NCBI GenBank assembly: GCA_963920575.1
Contig: OY986972.1
Location: 16,534,502-16,598,501, forward strand
Origin: Narthecium ossifragum
Taxonomy: Eukaryota; Streptophyta; Magnoliopsida; Dioscoreales; Nartheciaceae
Reading direction: 5' to 3'
DNA: 64,000 nucleotides
Shown here: positions 10,881 through 22,710 of the stretch, one piece after another
Numbering within the stretch: position 1 is the stretch's first letter
Layout of the letters: each line of letters starts with the position of its first letter
Notes under the pieces: generated by a model
Database searches by the model: none
What the model was told of the DNA's origin: nothing
What the model saw: the letters and a program-made list of their open reading frames with translations, nothing else
Position numbers and translations under genes: made by a program

Positions 10881-11229
10881 GTCCGATTGATCCGATCGAT
10901 TGGCAGATCCGCCGATCGGACTACGCAGAAACGTGACAGAACCTATGTTTTTCAGCCATAAGGGGTCCGATCGATCCCTCCATCCCTCCTAAGGGGTCCG
11001 ATCGATCGGACTCAGGAATAGCCAAAAACAGCGGATTTTTACGCAACCGATCGATCCAACACTCATAATCCGATCGATCGGACTTGGAAATTAAAGTTTG
11101 ACAGAACGTATGCTTTCTAGAGGAGCATAGTTCGATCGATCCATCCATCGATCGGACTCGGGCGTACATAGAAGTTGAAGATTTTAATGAGACCGATCGA
11201 TCCAACATCCCTAGGAGAATCGATCGGAC
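10881..11229. repeat. CCGATCGATCGG palindrome array in Athila 5' LTR
   Basis: About ten copies of CGATCGATCGG or near variants, often as inverted pairs separated by 10-30 bases. The array ends about 60 bases upstream of the TATA-like box. It differs from the 3' LTR array by small gains and losses of whole palindrome units. Confidence 0.9.
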
Positions 11230-11288
11230 GTTCCCAGTGAATTAAATCAACGGTTTAGATCAAATCCGTGGATGGAGAGATTTGGAGC

Positions 11289-11295
11289 TATAAAT
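11289..11295 (+). promoter_or_regulatory. TATA-like box of Athila 5' LTR
   Basis: CTATAAATT sits just downstream of the palindrome array and upstream of the transcribed LTR part; the same arrangement is at 19912-19918 in the 3' LTR. Assignment is by position and sequence only. Confidence 0.55.
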
Positions 11296-12268
11296 TGAAA
11301 ACTTAGGCCTAATCAAGGGGGACTTCTTGGACGTTTTTGGAGGCTCTTTCTGGACGTTTCCCAAAGGAAGAAGATGAAGGAATCTCCATCCATGGCCGAG
11401 TAATCAGCGAGCATGGCGGACGGATGATCTAGCGAGGATTAGGGTTTCTTCTCTAACGATGGTTCATAGTTTTTAATCTTCATTGTTAAACTCTTTTCTT
11501 TGTATTGGATCTTCAAATATTATTTTCAGATTATAGATTTCTATGTGGATGATTAATATTATGAATCCAGTCATGCTTCTTTCATGATCTTATAATCCCA
11601 TAGTCTTCTCTTTTGATTCTCCTACCGAGTCTTGCGAGACCTTTGCTATACATTGTCCGTAGTGACAGCTGGTATTGTATATTCTTAGGGATCTGGTAAG
11701 ACAAGGTTGGGGCTCTATCCGTGAAATCTTTGCTATGCATTGCCGATTGTGAGAGTTGGTATTGTGTATTCTTAGAGATCTGATTAGAAGAAGTTAGGGC
11801 TTTGTCCTGATGAACTTTTACTGCGCGTTGCCTGTAGTGACAGCCGGTATCGTTTATTCTTAGGTTTGGTTGGATGAAGTTAGAACTACAAAAAGGAAGA
11901 ACCAATCGTAGGAAGAGACATTTATATATTTTGTTAGATTCATAATTCTATATCTTCCGGTTAAGGCGATTGGGATGTGAATACCTTGACTGAGTATCAT
12001 ATGAACCATTGAGAATAGAAGAACCCAAATCCGAGTGAAGTGATTCCTGAAGCCTAGCCTCATTCAAATCTTGATATCCTTAGTTAATATTACATTATTA
12101 TTAATCCTTTGATCTAAGTTAGTTTAGTTAGCTTTCTTGATTGTCTTCAATATATTATTATCTGTATTTCTGGATCTTTTCTGCTTGTCTCTCTGTGGAA
12201 TTCGACCTCTCTTATGTTGTACTGCACCGCGACCGCTGTGCGTAACACATTTGAGCGACATCAAAAAT

Positions 12269-12286
12269 TGGCACCGTTGCCGGGGA
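12269..12286 (+). promoter_or_regulatory. Athila primer-binding site
   Basis: TGGCACCGTTGCCGGGGA, six bases after the 5' LTR. This closely matches the TGGCGCCGTTGCCGGGGA site (tRNA-Asp 3' end complement) used by Athila/Tat elements. Confidence 0.9.
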
Positions 12287-12513
12287 GACGGTTTAGAAAA
12301 GCGCCAGAATCAGATTACAGTGATTGTAGACACCAAAAGCGGTAACTTCGTTCTTTTTCTTTAGTCTTTATTTCTTTATTTTGGTTTTTGATTTTTCTTC
12401 TCTTTAGGATTGTTTTCTTTTATTCGGTTTTAGTTAGTAAGCTTAGTCAATTATTGTTTTTGCTTATTTTCTTTAGTTGGTTTGCTTCTTTTGGATTGCA
12501 TGTTTGTTGGTGT

Positions 12514-15500
12514 ATGCCTCGGTATAGAGACGAACTAGGCAGATTTGCTAGACGCCCCGAGGGTGATTCTGAAACTTCTGATAGTGAGACATATATTGCT
12601 GATTTCTTTGACGCACAGTCACAAACTTCACATCATACTCTCATTATGGCTGAGCAGGAGGAACAACAAGCTCCTAGGAGTTTGCAAGAATATTTGCATC
12701 CAACACGCACTGCTACACCTTCATGCATCATGTTTCCACCTAATGCAGCACATGTTGACTTTAAACCTGGCATGATTCAGTTGCTTCCTACCTTTCATGG
12801 GTTGGAAAATGAAAATCCATATGTGCATATTAGGGAGTTTGAGGAAGTAGTAGCGACCTTCCATAGCCAACCAGGTGCACTAGATATGATCCGACTTAAG
12901 TTCTTTCCCTTCTCACTGAAGGATAGAGCAAAGAGTTGACTATATTCCTTGAGGCCACAATCTATAAGATCTTGGGCTGAAATGACACCGATATTTCTCA
13001 ACAAGTATTTCCCACAATACAAAACCAACGCACTTAAGAGACATACTGCGACCTTCACACAGAAGGATAGTGAAACTTTGTATCAGGCGTGGGAACGATT
13101 TAAAGTCATGTTGAATTTATGTCCCCATCATGGATATAAAAGTTGGCGTCTTGTTAGTTATTTCTATGATGGTTTAACTATTAGAGAACGTCAATTTGTT
13201 GAGATGATGTGCAATGGTGAATTTTTGCAAAAAGATCCTGAAGCAGCAATTGAATACTTGACTGAGCTTGCTGAGAAAGCTCATAAATGGACTGGACCGA
13301 ATGCAACAGAAAGTACAAACAGGGCCAAACCACCACCGCAGCAACCAGGTGGAGGAATTTATCAACTGCGGGAGGAGGATGCACTCAAGGCTAAAATGGA
13401 ATGTCTAACAAGGGAGCTGGAGTTATTAAAGACCAAAGATATTATGGCAGCCCGGACCTTTCCATATAATGAACCTACAAGGCCAGCTGGGTCGTGTGCG
13501 ATCTGCCAAGGCGTGGACCACCAGACTGATGATTGCCCCACTAATGCTGAGATGAGAGGTGGGTACGACGAGCATTGCAACGCTGTAGGCGGATTCAGGA
13601 GGTCGTACACTCCCTATTCAGAGACGTATAATCCAAGATGGCGAGAGCATCCGAACTTCAGCTGGAAGTCGAACGCTCCACATAGCAACGAGCATCATCA
13701 ACTGCCACCTAATAAGCCTTTTTCTAACCCTCCTTATAATACATCTGGTTTTCCTAGGCCTACATTTAATGATAATTTACAGGAACTGAAATCTTTGATT
13801 GTGCAGGAATCTAAGTAAAGGAAGGAGGATATTCAAGAGATCAAGAGCCAGATCACGAAGCTGATCAACTCTTTGAGCATGCATGAACGAGGGAAGTTCC
13901 CAGCTCAACCTCAACAAACGCAGGTATCTAGTGCTGAGCAAAATAATGTGAAGGAGATGAATGCCGTAACTACAAGAAGTGGGAAAACAACAAAAAGCCC
14001 TTCACAAGAGCCCTCTAAACCTCCTATTGTTGTTGAAGAAGAGGACCGGATTGATGAGGACCATGTAGAGACCGATCATCCAGATGGCCCTACACCATGT
14101 GACTTTAAGGTACGTGTCCCTTTCCCTCAGGCATTGAAATCCACTAAATTTACTATGGAGCCCAACAGCGAAGTTTTGGAGCATCTTCAGTAGGTTAAGC
14201 TAAACCTTCCTCTTTTGCATGTTATTAAGCAAATTCCTACATATGCTAAAGTGATTAAAGATTTATGCACTATGAAGAGACGACATCATGTAAAGAAAAT
14301 TGTATTTTTAACAGAGCAGGTTAGTGCATTGCTTCAGTACAGGATTCCTCCTAAATATAAGGATCCTGGCTGTCCTACTGTATCTTGTTTCATTGGAAAG
14401 CATGAAGTAGGATAAGCTTTATAAGATCTTGGTGCGAGTGTTAATTTGATGCCATATTCTTTTTACTTGCAACTTGGTTTGGGACAGATCAAGTCGAAAT
14501 CTGTGATTTTGCATTTGGCAGATAGATCCACGTAAACTCCACGAGGAGTAGTTGAGGATGTGCTTGTTCAAATAGATATATTTTATTATCCTGTTGATTT
14601 CTTAGTCTTTGATACTCAGGCTGTAGTAACTGCTGATTCTAGAATTCCTATTATTTTAGGTAGACCGTTTCTTGCTACTGCTAATGCTATAATTAATTGC
14701 AGGAATGGTTTAATGAAGTTAAATTTTGGGAATATGACTTTAGAAATTAATGTTTTTAATGTTGCTAAACAGCCTGATGATGATGACGAATGCCAGCAGA
14801 CTTATCAGATTGATTTGCTCACTGAAGAGGAGTTTGCTACAACTGAAATTAATTTTCTTGAATTAGATTTGGATGAAAATGTTGATTTTGATGGTATGTG
14901 TAAAAATTTGGAACATTGTTCTTTTGCAGGTCTATGGAATCCAAAATTTGAAGAATTGCCAGAAAGAGGACAGCCACCAACACCATCATCAGTAGAGCCG
15001 CCCAAGCTGGACCTAAAGCCGCTTCCTCAGGGATTGAAGCATGCCTATCTTGGTCCAGGTGATACATACCCAGTTATTATTTCTTCAGCATTAACTGCAG
15101 AGCAAGGTGAGCAATTACTTAGCATTTTAAATGAGCATAAATCAGCTATTGGATGGAGTATAGTAGATTTGAAAGGTATTAGTCCCTTGATATATTCTCA
15201 TATGATTAATCTTGAACAAGGGGCTGTACCTCGTAGGGATCCTCAGCGTAGGTTGAACCCTACCATGAAAGAGGTAGTAAAAACCGAAGTGTTGAAATTA
15301 TTAGATGCAGGGATCATCTACCCTATTGCTGATAGCAAATGGGTAAGTCCTACACAGGTTGTGCCTAAAAAATCTGGTGTCACTATTGTTAAAAATGAAA
15401 GTGGAGACTTTGTCCCCACTAAATTGGTGAGAGGATGGCGTATGTGTATAGATTATAGAAAATTGAATGCTGCCACCCGTAAGGATCATTTTCCATTACC

Positions 15501-17907
15501 TTTTCTAGACCAGATTTTAGAAAGAGTAGCTGGACATCCTTTTTATTGTTTTCTTGATGGCTATTCTAGATATTATCAGATTGAGATTGCTTTAGAGGAC
15601 CAGGAAAAAACTACTTTTACTTGTCCTTTTGGTACTTATGCTTTCCATAGAATGCCATTTGGATTATGTAATGCTCCTGCTACTTTTCAGCGTTGTATGA
15701 TGAGTATGCTTGCTGATATGATCGAGGAATGTATGGAAGTATATATGGATGACTTGACTGTATTTGGTAATACTTTTGATGCATGCTTGCAAAACTTAAA
15801 GAGAGTCTTGCGCATGTGTGAGGAGAAGAACCTTGTGCTTAATTGGGAAAAGTGTCACTTCATGGTGCCCTCAGGCATTTTGTTGGGCCATATTGTCTCT
15901 TCCAAAGGCATTGAGGTAGATCGATCAAAAATCGATCTCATCTCAAAGCTTCCTGTGCCAAAGACTGTTAAAGATGTTAGATCCTTTCTAGGGCATGCTG
16001 GTTTTTACAGGTGATTCATTCAAAATTTTTCTGCTATTGCTCGTCCTTTATGTAATCTGTTGATAAAGGATACCCCTTTTGAGTGGACTATTGATTGTCA
16101 GAAGGCTTTTCAAGCCTTGATTGATAAATTGACTTCCGCACCTATTGTGCAACCACCCGATTGGAGCCTTCCTTTTGAATTGATGTGTGATTCAAGTGAT
16201 TTTGCTGTGGGAGTTGTTTTAGGACAGCGAAAAGATGGTAAACCTCATGTTATTCATTATGCTGGCCGAATCTTGAATAACGCACAGATGAATTATTCTA
16301 CCACTTAGAAAGAACTATTAGCTATAGTCTTTGCACTAGACAAGTTTCGTGCTTATTTGATTGGTTCTCCCATTACTATTTTCACTGATCATGCCGCGCT
16401 TAAGTACCTTCTCACCAAGAAGGATGCTAAAGCGCGCCTAATTCGTTGGATATTAATCTTACAGGAATTCGATATCTCCATCAAAGATAAAAAGGGCGTG
16501 GAGAACGTTGTCGCCGATCACCTATCAAGGTTAATGGTGGAAGTAGCGGAAAATGAGCCACCAATCATGGATGACTTCCTCGATGAGCAACTCTTTTCAG
16601 TTGCACGACTGCCCTGGTATGCGCATATTGTTAATTACTTAGCGACAGGTGAGATCCCTTCCTTTTGGAGTGCGCAGGATAAGCGTAGATTTTTTGTTGA
16701 GGTAAAGAAATTTTATTGGGATGATCCTTCTCTGTTTAAGTATTGTCCTGACCAGATTATGCGCCGTTGTGTCCCTGATTATGAAATAGAAAGCATCATT
16801 ACATTTTGTCACTCTCATGCATGTGGAGGCCATTTTTCGATGAAAAAGACTGCTGCTAAAATTCTTCAATGTGGATTTTACTGGGCTACCATGTTTCGTG
16901 ATGTTAACATTTTTTGTAAATCCTGTGATAGATGTCTAACGTTAGGAGCTTTATCTAGAAGACATATGATGCCTTTGAACCCAATTCAAGCTGTAGAGAT
17001 TTTTGATTGTTGGGGTATAGATTTTATGGGACCCTTTCCTTCTTCTTTTGGCTATTTATATATATTGTTGGTTGTGGAATATGTTTCTAAGTGGGTGGAG
17101 GCTATTGCATGTCGAAATAATGATCATTCTACTGTCATCAAGTTTCTTAAAGAGCATATTTTATCCCGATTTGGTACTCCTAGAGTTATTATTAGTGACC
17201 ATGGATCACACTTTTGTAATCGCTCCTTTGTGGCTTTGATGCACAGGCATGGAGTCACACATAAGATTTCCACTGCTTATCATCCACAGACGAATGGCCA
17301 AGCTGAATTAGCCATCAGGGAGATCAAGCAAATCTTGGAAATGACAGTGAGCCCCAACCGAAAGGACTGGTCCTTGAGGCTATCAGATGCGTTATGGGCA
17401 TATCACACTGCCTACAAGACTACCCTGGGGATGTCGCCGTTTCGCCTTGTTTATGGAAAACCATGCCATCTTCCAGTCGAATTAAAACATAAGTCATATT
17501 GGGCTATTAAGTCATTAAATCTTACTTTGGATGCTGCAGGTCATGAACGGAAACTCCAGCTGTCTGAGCTAGAGGAACTCAGGAATGATGCTTATGAGAG
17601 TTATAGGATCTTCAAGGCAAAGACAAAGGCCTACCATGACAAGAAGAACTTGCGGAAGACGTTTCAAGTAGGACAGCAAGCTTATCTATATGACGCACGA
17701 CTGCATCTTCATCTTGGGAAGCTGAGATCACGCTGGACAGGCCCTTTCACCATTAGCAGAATATTTGAGAATGGGGCTGTGGAAGTTGAAGACCCAAAGG
17801 ATGGGAGGCTATTGATGGTTAATGGACAGCGTTTGAAACAGATTCCAGAGAAAGCGGACCCTGAGGAGCACACCGTTTCTCTTGTAGACCCTGTCTACAA
17901 GGGATGA
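12514..17907 (+). pseudogene. Athila gag-pol polyprotein, broken by in-frame stops
   Basis: One frame from the ATG at 12514 to the TGA at 17905. Domains in order: Gag (about 12700-13300); a CCHC zinc knuckle CAICQGVDHQTDDC (about 13495); aspartic protease DLGASVNLMP (about 14426); reverse transcriptase with WRMCIDYRKLN (about 15437) and the YMDD box (about 15742); RNase H (DSSDFAVGVV about 16190, [11 protein letters not shown] about 16380); integrase with an HHCC finger (about 16811-16940) and the DDE core (WGIDFMGP about 17011, SDHGSHF about 17194, [13 protein letters not shown] about 17292). In-frame stops occur at 12937, 13816, 14191, 14413, 14422, 14533, 16012 and 16306. I see no frameshift over 5.4 kb, which is unusual for so many stops. 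The Gag and RT style is that of the Athila lineage. Confidence 0.95.
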
Positions 17908-19134
17908 TCTTTCTCCTATCTATCATTTCCCTTTTTGATTAGGTTAGTTTGTTTGCTTTTGTTTTCATTTGTTTTTGTTTGCTCTCTTATTTCTTAGGAT
18001 GTTGGACCACCGTTTGCCTTGCTTGAGGAATTCGACCACTATTCTGGAGACGAGAAATTCGGCCACCATGAGGAGCCTTGAGGAGATAATTGATATTCTG
18101 TCAGGTGGCATCGCTTTTATTTCGATTTCCTATTTTTTCTGCAATGTATGAAAATTCAGCCAACACCCTTCTGCCTATTTACATGATTAGCACACATTGA
18201 GGACAATGTGAATTTCAGGTTGGGGGGTGTAGGCATGCATGACCTTATGCATGCTACCTTATTGAGTTTAATGGTGTTGAATTGATTATGTTATTAGAAA
18301 TTATACTTGAGCTGACATTTTTATGGTTATTATACATGTTGCTTTCATATGGATTGACCTATACATTGATTGCATGCGTGATAATCTGAAGGTAGAACAT
18401 CATGTGATTCACACACGAACACTTTATGTGCAGTGGTAATTATACTCACCAGAGGAATGAGCATGTTATTGTCAATCTAGACCATGATTTCAACATTAGC
18501 TAGTGTTGAGTATTACATGCAAAAAAATAAAAGAGAGAGAAAAAGTTCTGGAGCTTGATCAAGCTGTGCCTAAACAACTATTAAGTGATCTACTGAGTAA
18601 CAGGGTGTTCTTGCCTCAGGAAGCGGGGAGCTCGCGTAAAAAGGTAGAACCAATTATAGCGATAAAAAAAAACTATTAAGTGTTTTGCTAAGTAACCGGG
18701 TCTTTGCGCCTCAAGAAGCGGAGAGTGCTCGCGTAAAAAGGCAAAATGTCTGATAGTTGAAAAAGAGAAAAAAAAAAAAGAAAGAGCATGTTGTACTTAA
18801 AGTGCGAGGGTTGGATGATTGGTCATGAAGATAGTAGTGTGTTTGGACTAATGGTGGGTAGAAGTTGCTTCTCCACGTAACATTTATTTGTCACGTCACA
18901 TGTGTTCTTCTGGATGGTGATTAGCATGTTTGATGTGTAGAAGTTGATTTCATGTGTTGGTAGTATGTGTATGAGTATAAGAAATTCCCATGCTCTGTAC
19001 TGCATAAAACACTATCGACTTGATAAGGTAGAATTTTTATCATGCATGTCTACATCCTTGAACCGTTGGTGTGCTTATTTATATTTTATGCGCTTTGAAT
19101 TGCTAGAGACTAGCAATAAGCTGGTTGGCGGGTG
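17908..19134 (+). other. Athila 3' non-coding region
   Basis: No envelope-like frame; only short open frames. A polypurine motif TTGGGGGG follows ACATTGAGGACAATGTG (about 18194-18227), a block conserved in Athila/Tat elements, and a second purine-rich GGTTGGCGGG abuts the 3' LTR. A near-duplicate of about 75 bases lies at 18578-18650 and 18671-18746. Confidence 0.75.
18578..18746 (+). repeat. Imperfect direct duplication in Athila 3' region
   Basis: Two copies share ACTATTAAGTG, GCCTCA(G/A)GAAGCGG and CTCGCGTAAAAAGG in order, offset by about 93 bases. Both end at an A-rich stretch. Confidence 0.8.
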
Positions 19135-20888
19135 TGATGAGTGCATGAAAGTGCACTCTGAACAACCTTATAACCATTTCAATTGTTAGATTATTATCCT
19201 TAATCAGCATCTTTATTACTATTTTTATACTTTTATATGCTTCACATAGTTGTCTCGAAAATGCAGGAAATTGGAGCTAAAAGAAGCTGAAAAGAGTATA
19301 TGGATCAACTTCAAAAATTAATCTGTACCTGCTCATGAAGAACCAGATGATGCGCCATATATGGTTGGAAAGCTCTTGAAGTCTAGATTCTGGAGAATTT
19401 TACGATTCATGATTCTAAGTTTTTTAGAGGAAGTTACGGTAATTTTAGTACTGATGACGCAGTCTGAAGGGCAGAACAGAAAATAAGCTGGGAGTCCGAT
19501 TGATCCGCCGATCGATCGGACTACGCAGAAACGTGACAGAACCTATGTTTTTCAGCCATAAGGGGTCCGATCGATCCCTCCATCCCTCCTAAGGGGTCCG
19601 ATCGATCGGACACCTAAAATCCGATCGATCGGACTCAGGAATAGCCAAAAACAGCGGATTTTTACGCAACCGATCGATCCAACACTCATAATCCGATCGA
19701 TTAGACTTGGGAATTAAAGTTTGACAGAACGTATGCTTTCTAGAGGAGCATAGTTCGATCGATCCATCCATCGATCGGACTCGGGCATACATAGAAGTTG
19801 AAGATTTTAATGAGACCGATCGATCCAACATCCCTAGGAGGATCGATCGGACGTTCCCAGTGAATTAAATCAACAGTTTAGTTCAAATCCGTGGATGGAG
19901 AGATTTGGAGCTATAAATTGGAAACTTAGGGCTAATCAAGGGGGACTTCTTGGACGTTTTTGGAGGCTCTTTCTGGACGTTTCCCAAAGGAAGTAGATGA
20001 AGGAATCTCCATCCAAGGTCGAGTAATCCACGGGCATGGCGGACGAATGATCTTGCGAGGATTAGGGTTTCTTCTCCAACGATGGTTCATAGTTTTTAAT
20101 CTTCATTGTTAAACTCTTTTCTATGTATTGGATCTTCAAATATTATTTTCAGATTATATATTTCTATGTGGATGATTAATATTATGAATCCAGTCATGCT
20201 TCTTTCATGATCTTATAATCCCATAGTCTTCTCTTTTGATTCTCCTACCGAGTCTTGCGAGACCTTTGCTATACATTGCCCGTAGTGACAGCTGGTATTG
20301 TATATTCTTAGGGATTTGGTAAGACAAGGTTGGGGCTCTAGCCGTGAAATCTTTGCTATGCATTGCCGATTGTGAGAGTTGGTATTGTGTATTCTTAGAG
20401 AACTGGTTAGATATAGTTAGGGCTTTGTCCTGATGAACTTTTGCTGCGCGTTGCCTGTAGTGACAGCCGGTATCGTGTATTCTTAGGTTTGATTGGATGA
20501 AGTTAGAACTATAAAAAGGAAGAACCAATCGTAGGAAGAGACATTTATATATTTTGTTAGATTCATAATTCTATATCTTCCGGTTAAGGCGATTGGGATG
20601 TGAATCCCTTGACTGAGTATCATATGAACCATTGAGAAGAGAAGAACCCAAATCCGAGTGAAGTGATTCCTGAAGCCTAGCCTCATTCAAATCTTGATAT
20701 CCTTAGTTAATATTATATTTCAATTAAATCCTTTGATCTAATTTCTTAACTTTTATCGCTCTTGATTGTTTTCAATTCATTGTTATTTGTATTTCTGGAT
20801 CTTTCCTGCTTGTCTCTCTGTGGGATTCGACCTCTCTTATGCTGTACTACACCGCGACCGCTGTACGTGACACATTTGAGCGACATCA
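19135..20888 (+). repeat. Athila 3' LTR
   Basis: 1754 bp; pairs with 10522-12263. It has one extra palindrome unit with the short spacer CACCTAAAAT near 19612-19632, and lacks about 14 bases present near 10890 in the 5' LTR. Confidence 0.95.
19493..19853. repeat. CCGATCGATCGG palindrome array in Athila 3' LTR
   Basis: Same array as in the 5' LTR but with a different unit number, showing change after insertion. Confidence 0.9.
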
Positions 20889-21828
20889 CTCTGCCACCAC
20901 TAGCACCAGGATTCCCTCCAGCAGCTCTAGCAACATCCCTACCACCCCTAACTCCAGCCTTCCCTCTGCCTCTATCTTCCCTTGCTCCAGCAACTCCCTT
21001 GACAACCCCAAATGTAGAACCTCCAACAACTCCTTTGCTAGCCCCAGAAGCTCCCCTATTAAATTTAAATCAGATGTGAAGCTTTACATATAAATAAATA
21101 TGTGTCCATACATAACTACATAGACATTTGATTCAAGTATATGACAACCCCACATATTAGTTGGAGTGTGAACGTCCTGACTTTGAGATGCTTCATTATG
21201 TTGTGGATCCCTCTCTGACACTAGCTCTTTACATGTGTTCTTATGGTGGCCCCACTTCCTACACCTTGAGCACTTGTGTAGTCTCTTGCTCTTCTTCCCT
21301 TTCTCATCAGCTCCTCGAATGCGTCTCTTCTTTGGCCTGTCTCTTTGCCTTTTAGTCATTGGAGGAAGTAATCTATAGCCAAGATCAATTTTCTGCCACT
21401 GATCTTTGTTTGGCAAGGTACTGATGAATCCAACATATGTTGCACTGTATCTGCATACAAGCAAGTACATGGGTAATAGTCATCCACAAAAAATTATAGA
21501 ATTAGAGAGTTATACCTCTGTACAATGTAATTGTGATCCACAAAAGTGTCCCAATTTGGGTTCCTCATGCGAGCTATGATGGTTGTAGCATGATAGCTGC
21601 CATCTTCTACATGTGCAGTTATGGGCTGCAAGGTCTACTTCACATCTCTCATTGTAGACAGTGGCCTCAGCTTGGAAGTCATTGGACATCACAACTGTGT
21701 AGCCCCCTACTTTTTTTGAAATGTCAAGTATATACTTTCTTGCACTAGGGACCAATTTACCCTTCCACCTAGCTAAGAGCCTCGTTCTTTGATCCATTTT
21801 TATCATAATCTTCTTCCTCAGCATATCC

Positions 21829-21963
21829 ACCAACCCAAGACAAGGCATATATCTCTCATCTGACACCCATCAATTGAATGACGCACTCAAATTATTTGTT
21901 AGGTAAATATTCCTAGAAGACTCTTTGAATATGTGTCTTTACCAACCCAAGACAAGGCATATA
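21829..21963. repeat. 23-bp direct repeat at MULE-1 deletion side
   Basis: ACCAACCCAAGACAAGGCAT plus ATA occurs at 21829-21851 and 21941-21963, exactly 112 bases apart. It lies where the transposase frame ends and its catalytic domain would be expected, so it may mark the internal deletion or a repair event. Confidence 0.8.
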
Positions 21964-22544
21964 CCCTGCATTAGTAGGTATATTAGAATTAGCTAGCCCC
22001 GAAAAATACCTAAAAATTGAGATCTTTACATCATTAATAACCGGCCCAAACTATCCTTAAACATTGGTAGGAAACGAATACAAAATCAACATGATTAAAG
22101 GAAAAAATCGATACAAAATCATGGAGGCTCGAGGTTCTAGATCAAAAACACCTATACGAAGGAAGAAGATGACACAAGACCACAAACAGTGGAGAGGAGA
22201 TGACACAAGACCACGACGGTGGAGAGAAAACCATGATAACTTAAGGTTCTTCATTGGTGTCAAGCGCTTACCTTTGATGCGATGGCCGATCGACCCCCGT
22301 CCGCCGTCGCCCGTCAAGCAGTACGTTGGGTGTAGAGAAAACCCTAGGCCCTGATTAGGAGACGAAGAGTGAAGGCATCTCCTTGAACTTAGGACTTAGG
22401 TTGATAATATTAGGCCGGTGATTGATGAATGCGTGGGGGGAAACTTAGGTGGGCGGTATACATGTTGGCTTAAATTAGCATGGGGGGCAATTAAGTAATT
22501 CTGCTAGCCCAGGTAAGGTTTAAACTATGGTTAGGTTAGATATG
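21964..22544. other. Right subterminal part of MULE-1
   Basis: Probable promoter and leader side of the truncated transposase. Open frames here have no recognisable domain. Confidence 0.4.
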
Positions 22545-22672
22545 TGGACGGTGGTGGACGGAGGGGTAGGTTTACTGATTTATCAAGATTTCAAGGGTAG
22601 TTGTAAGCTGAAAAAATATAGGGGTAATTATGATATTTAGGAATTTTTGAAGGAGAAATATGTAAAAAGCCC
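22545..22672 (-). repeat. MULE-1 right terminal inverted repeat
   Basis: Reverse complement matches 8848-8975; the outer end is TAAAAAGCCC, followed by the target duplication AAGTAAAAA. Confidence 0.9.
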
Positions 22673-22710
22673 AAGTAAAAATAGTGGTGTTTGTAGAAAC
22701 AAATAAAAGT

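Larger units (their letters stand above)
10522..12263 (+). repeat. Athila 5' LTR
   Basis: 1742 bp, TGATGAG to GACATCA, nearly identical to the 3' LTR. It contains a palindrome array (about 10881-11229), a TATA-like TATAAAT at 11289 and a transcribed part that repeats a TTCTTAGGGATCTGGT-like segment several times (about 11680-11860). Confidence 0.95.
10522..20888 (+). mobile_element. Athila-type Gypsy LTR retrotransposon, nearly complete
   Basis: LTRs 10522-12263 and 19135-20888 start TGATG and end CATCA, and a perfect 5-bp target duplication CTCTG lies outside (10517-10521, 20889-20893). The order is LTR, primer-binding site, gag-pol in a single frame, a long 3' non-coding part and LTR, as in the Athila/Tat branch. 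No envelope-like gene was found downstream of the integrase. The polyprotein has several in-frame stops, so this copy cannot encode its own proteins. Confidence 0.96.
10248..21903 (-). pseudogene. MULE-1 transposase (MURA-like), truncated and split by Athila
   Basis: Minus-strand exons lie on both sides of the Athila insertion. From the right: 21903-21516 has the region before and through the SWIM zinc finger (VVMSNDFQAEA, then ERCEVDLAAHNCTCRRWQL), with an in-frame stop at about 21868. An intron follows (21515-21451). Next come 21450 to about 21150, with a basic stretch PKKRRIRG and a zinc knuckle CSRCRKWGHHKNTC. A Gly/Arg-rich tail (about 21075-20889) continues in frame at 10521-10432 once the Athila and one CTCTG copy are discounted. 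An intron (10431-10351) and a last exon ending in a TAG at 10248 close the gene. The N-terminus and the DDE catalytic domain are absent; an internal deletion upstream of 21903 is likely. SWIM, knuckle and Gly-rich tail in this order are typical of MURA-like transposases. Confidence 0.82.
8848..22672. mobile_element. MULE-1 (Mutator-like element) with nested Athila
   Basis: The left end GGTTTTTTTCATATTTTTCC and the right end (read inward GGGCTTTTTACATATTTCTCC) belong to inverted repeats of about 130 bp. A perfect 9-bp target duplication AAGTAAAAA flanks them (8839-8847 and 22673-22681), as typical of Mutator-like elements. Subtracting the Athila insertion and its duplicated 5-bp target leaves about 3.45 kb. 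The element holds two convergent genes: a GRF zinc-finger gene reading from the left end and a transposase reading from the right end. The transposase lacks its catalytic core, so the element is non-autonomous. Confidence 0.92.

Noticed and set aside
17969..18151. Possible envelope-like ORF downstream of the Athila integrase
   Set aside because: Only 60 codons, no signal peptide, membrane domain or similarity to Athila env-like proteins.
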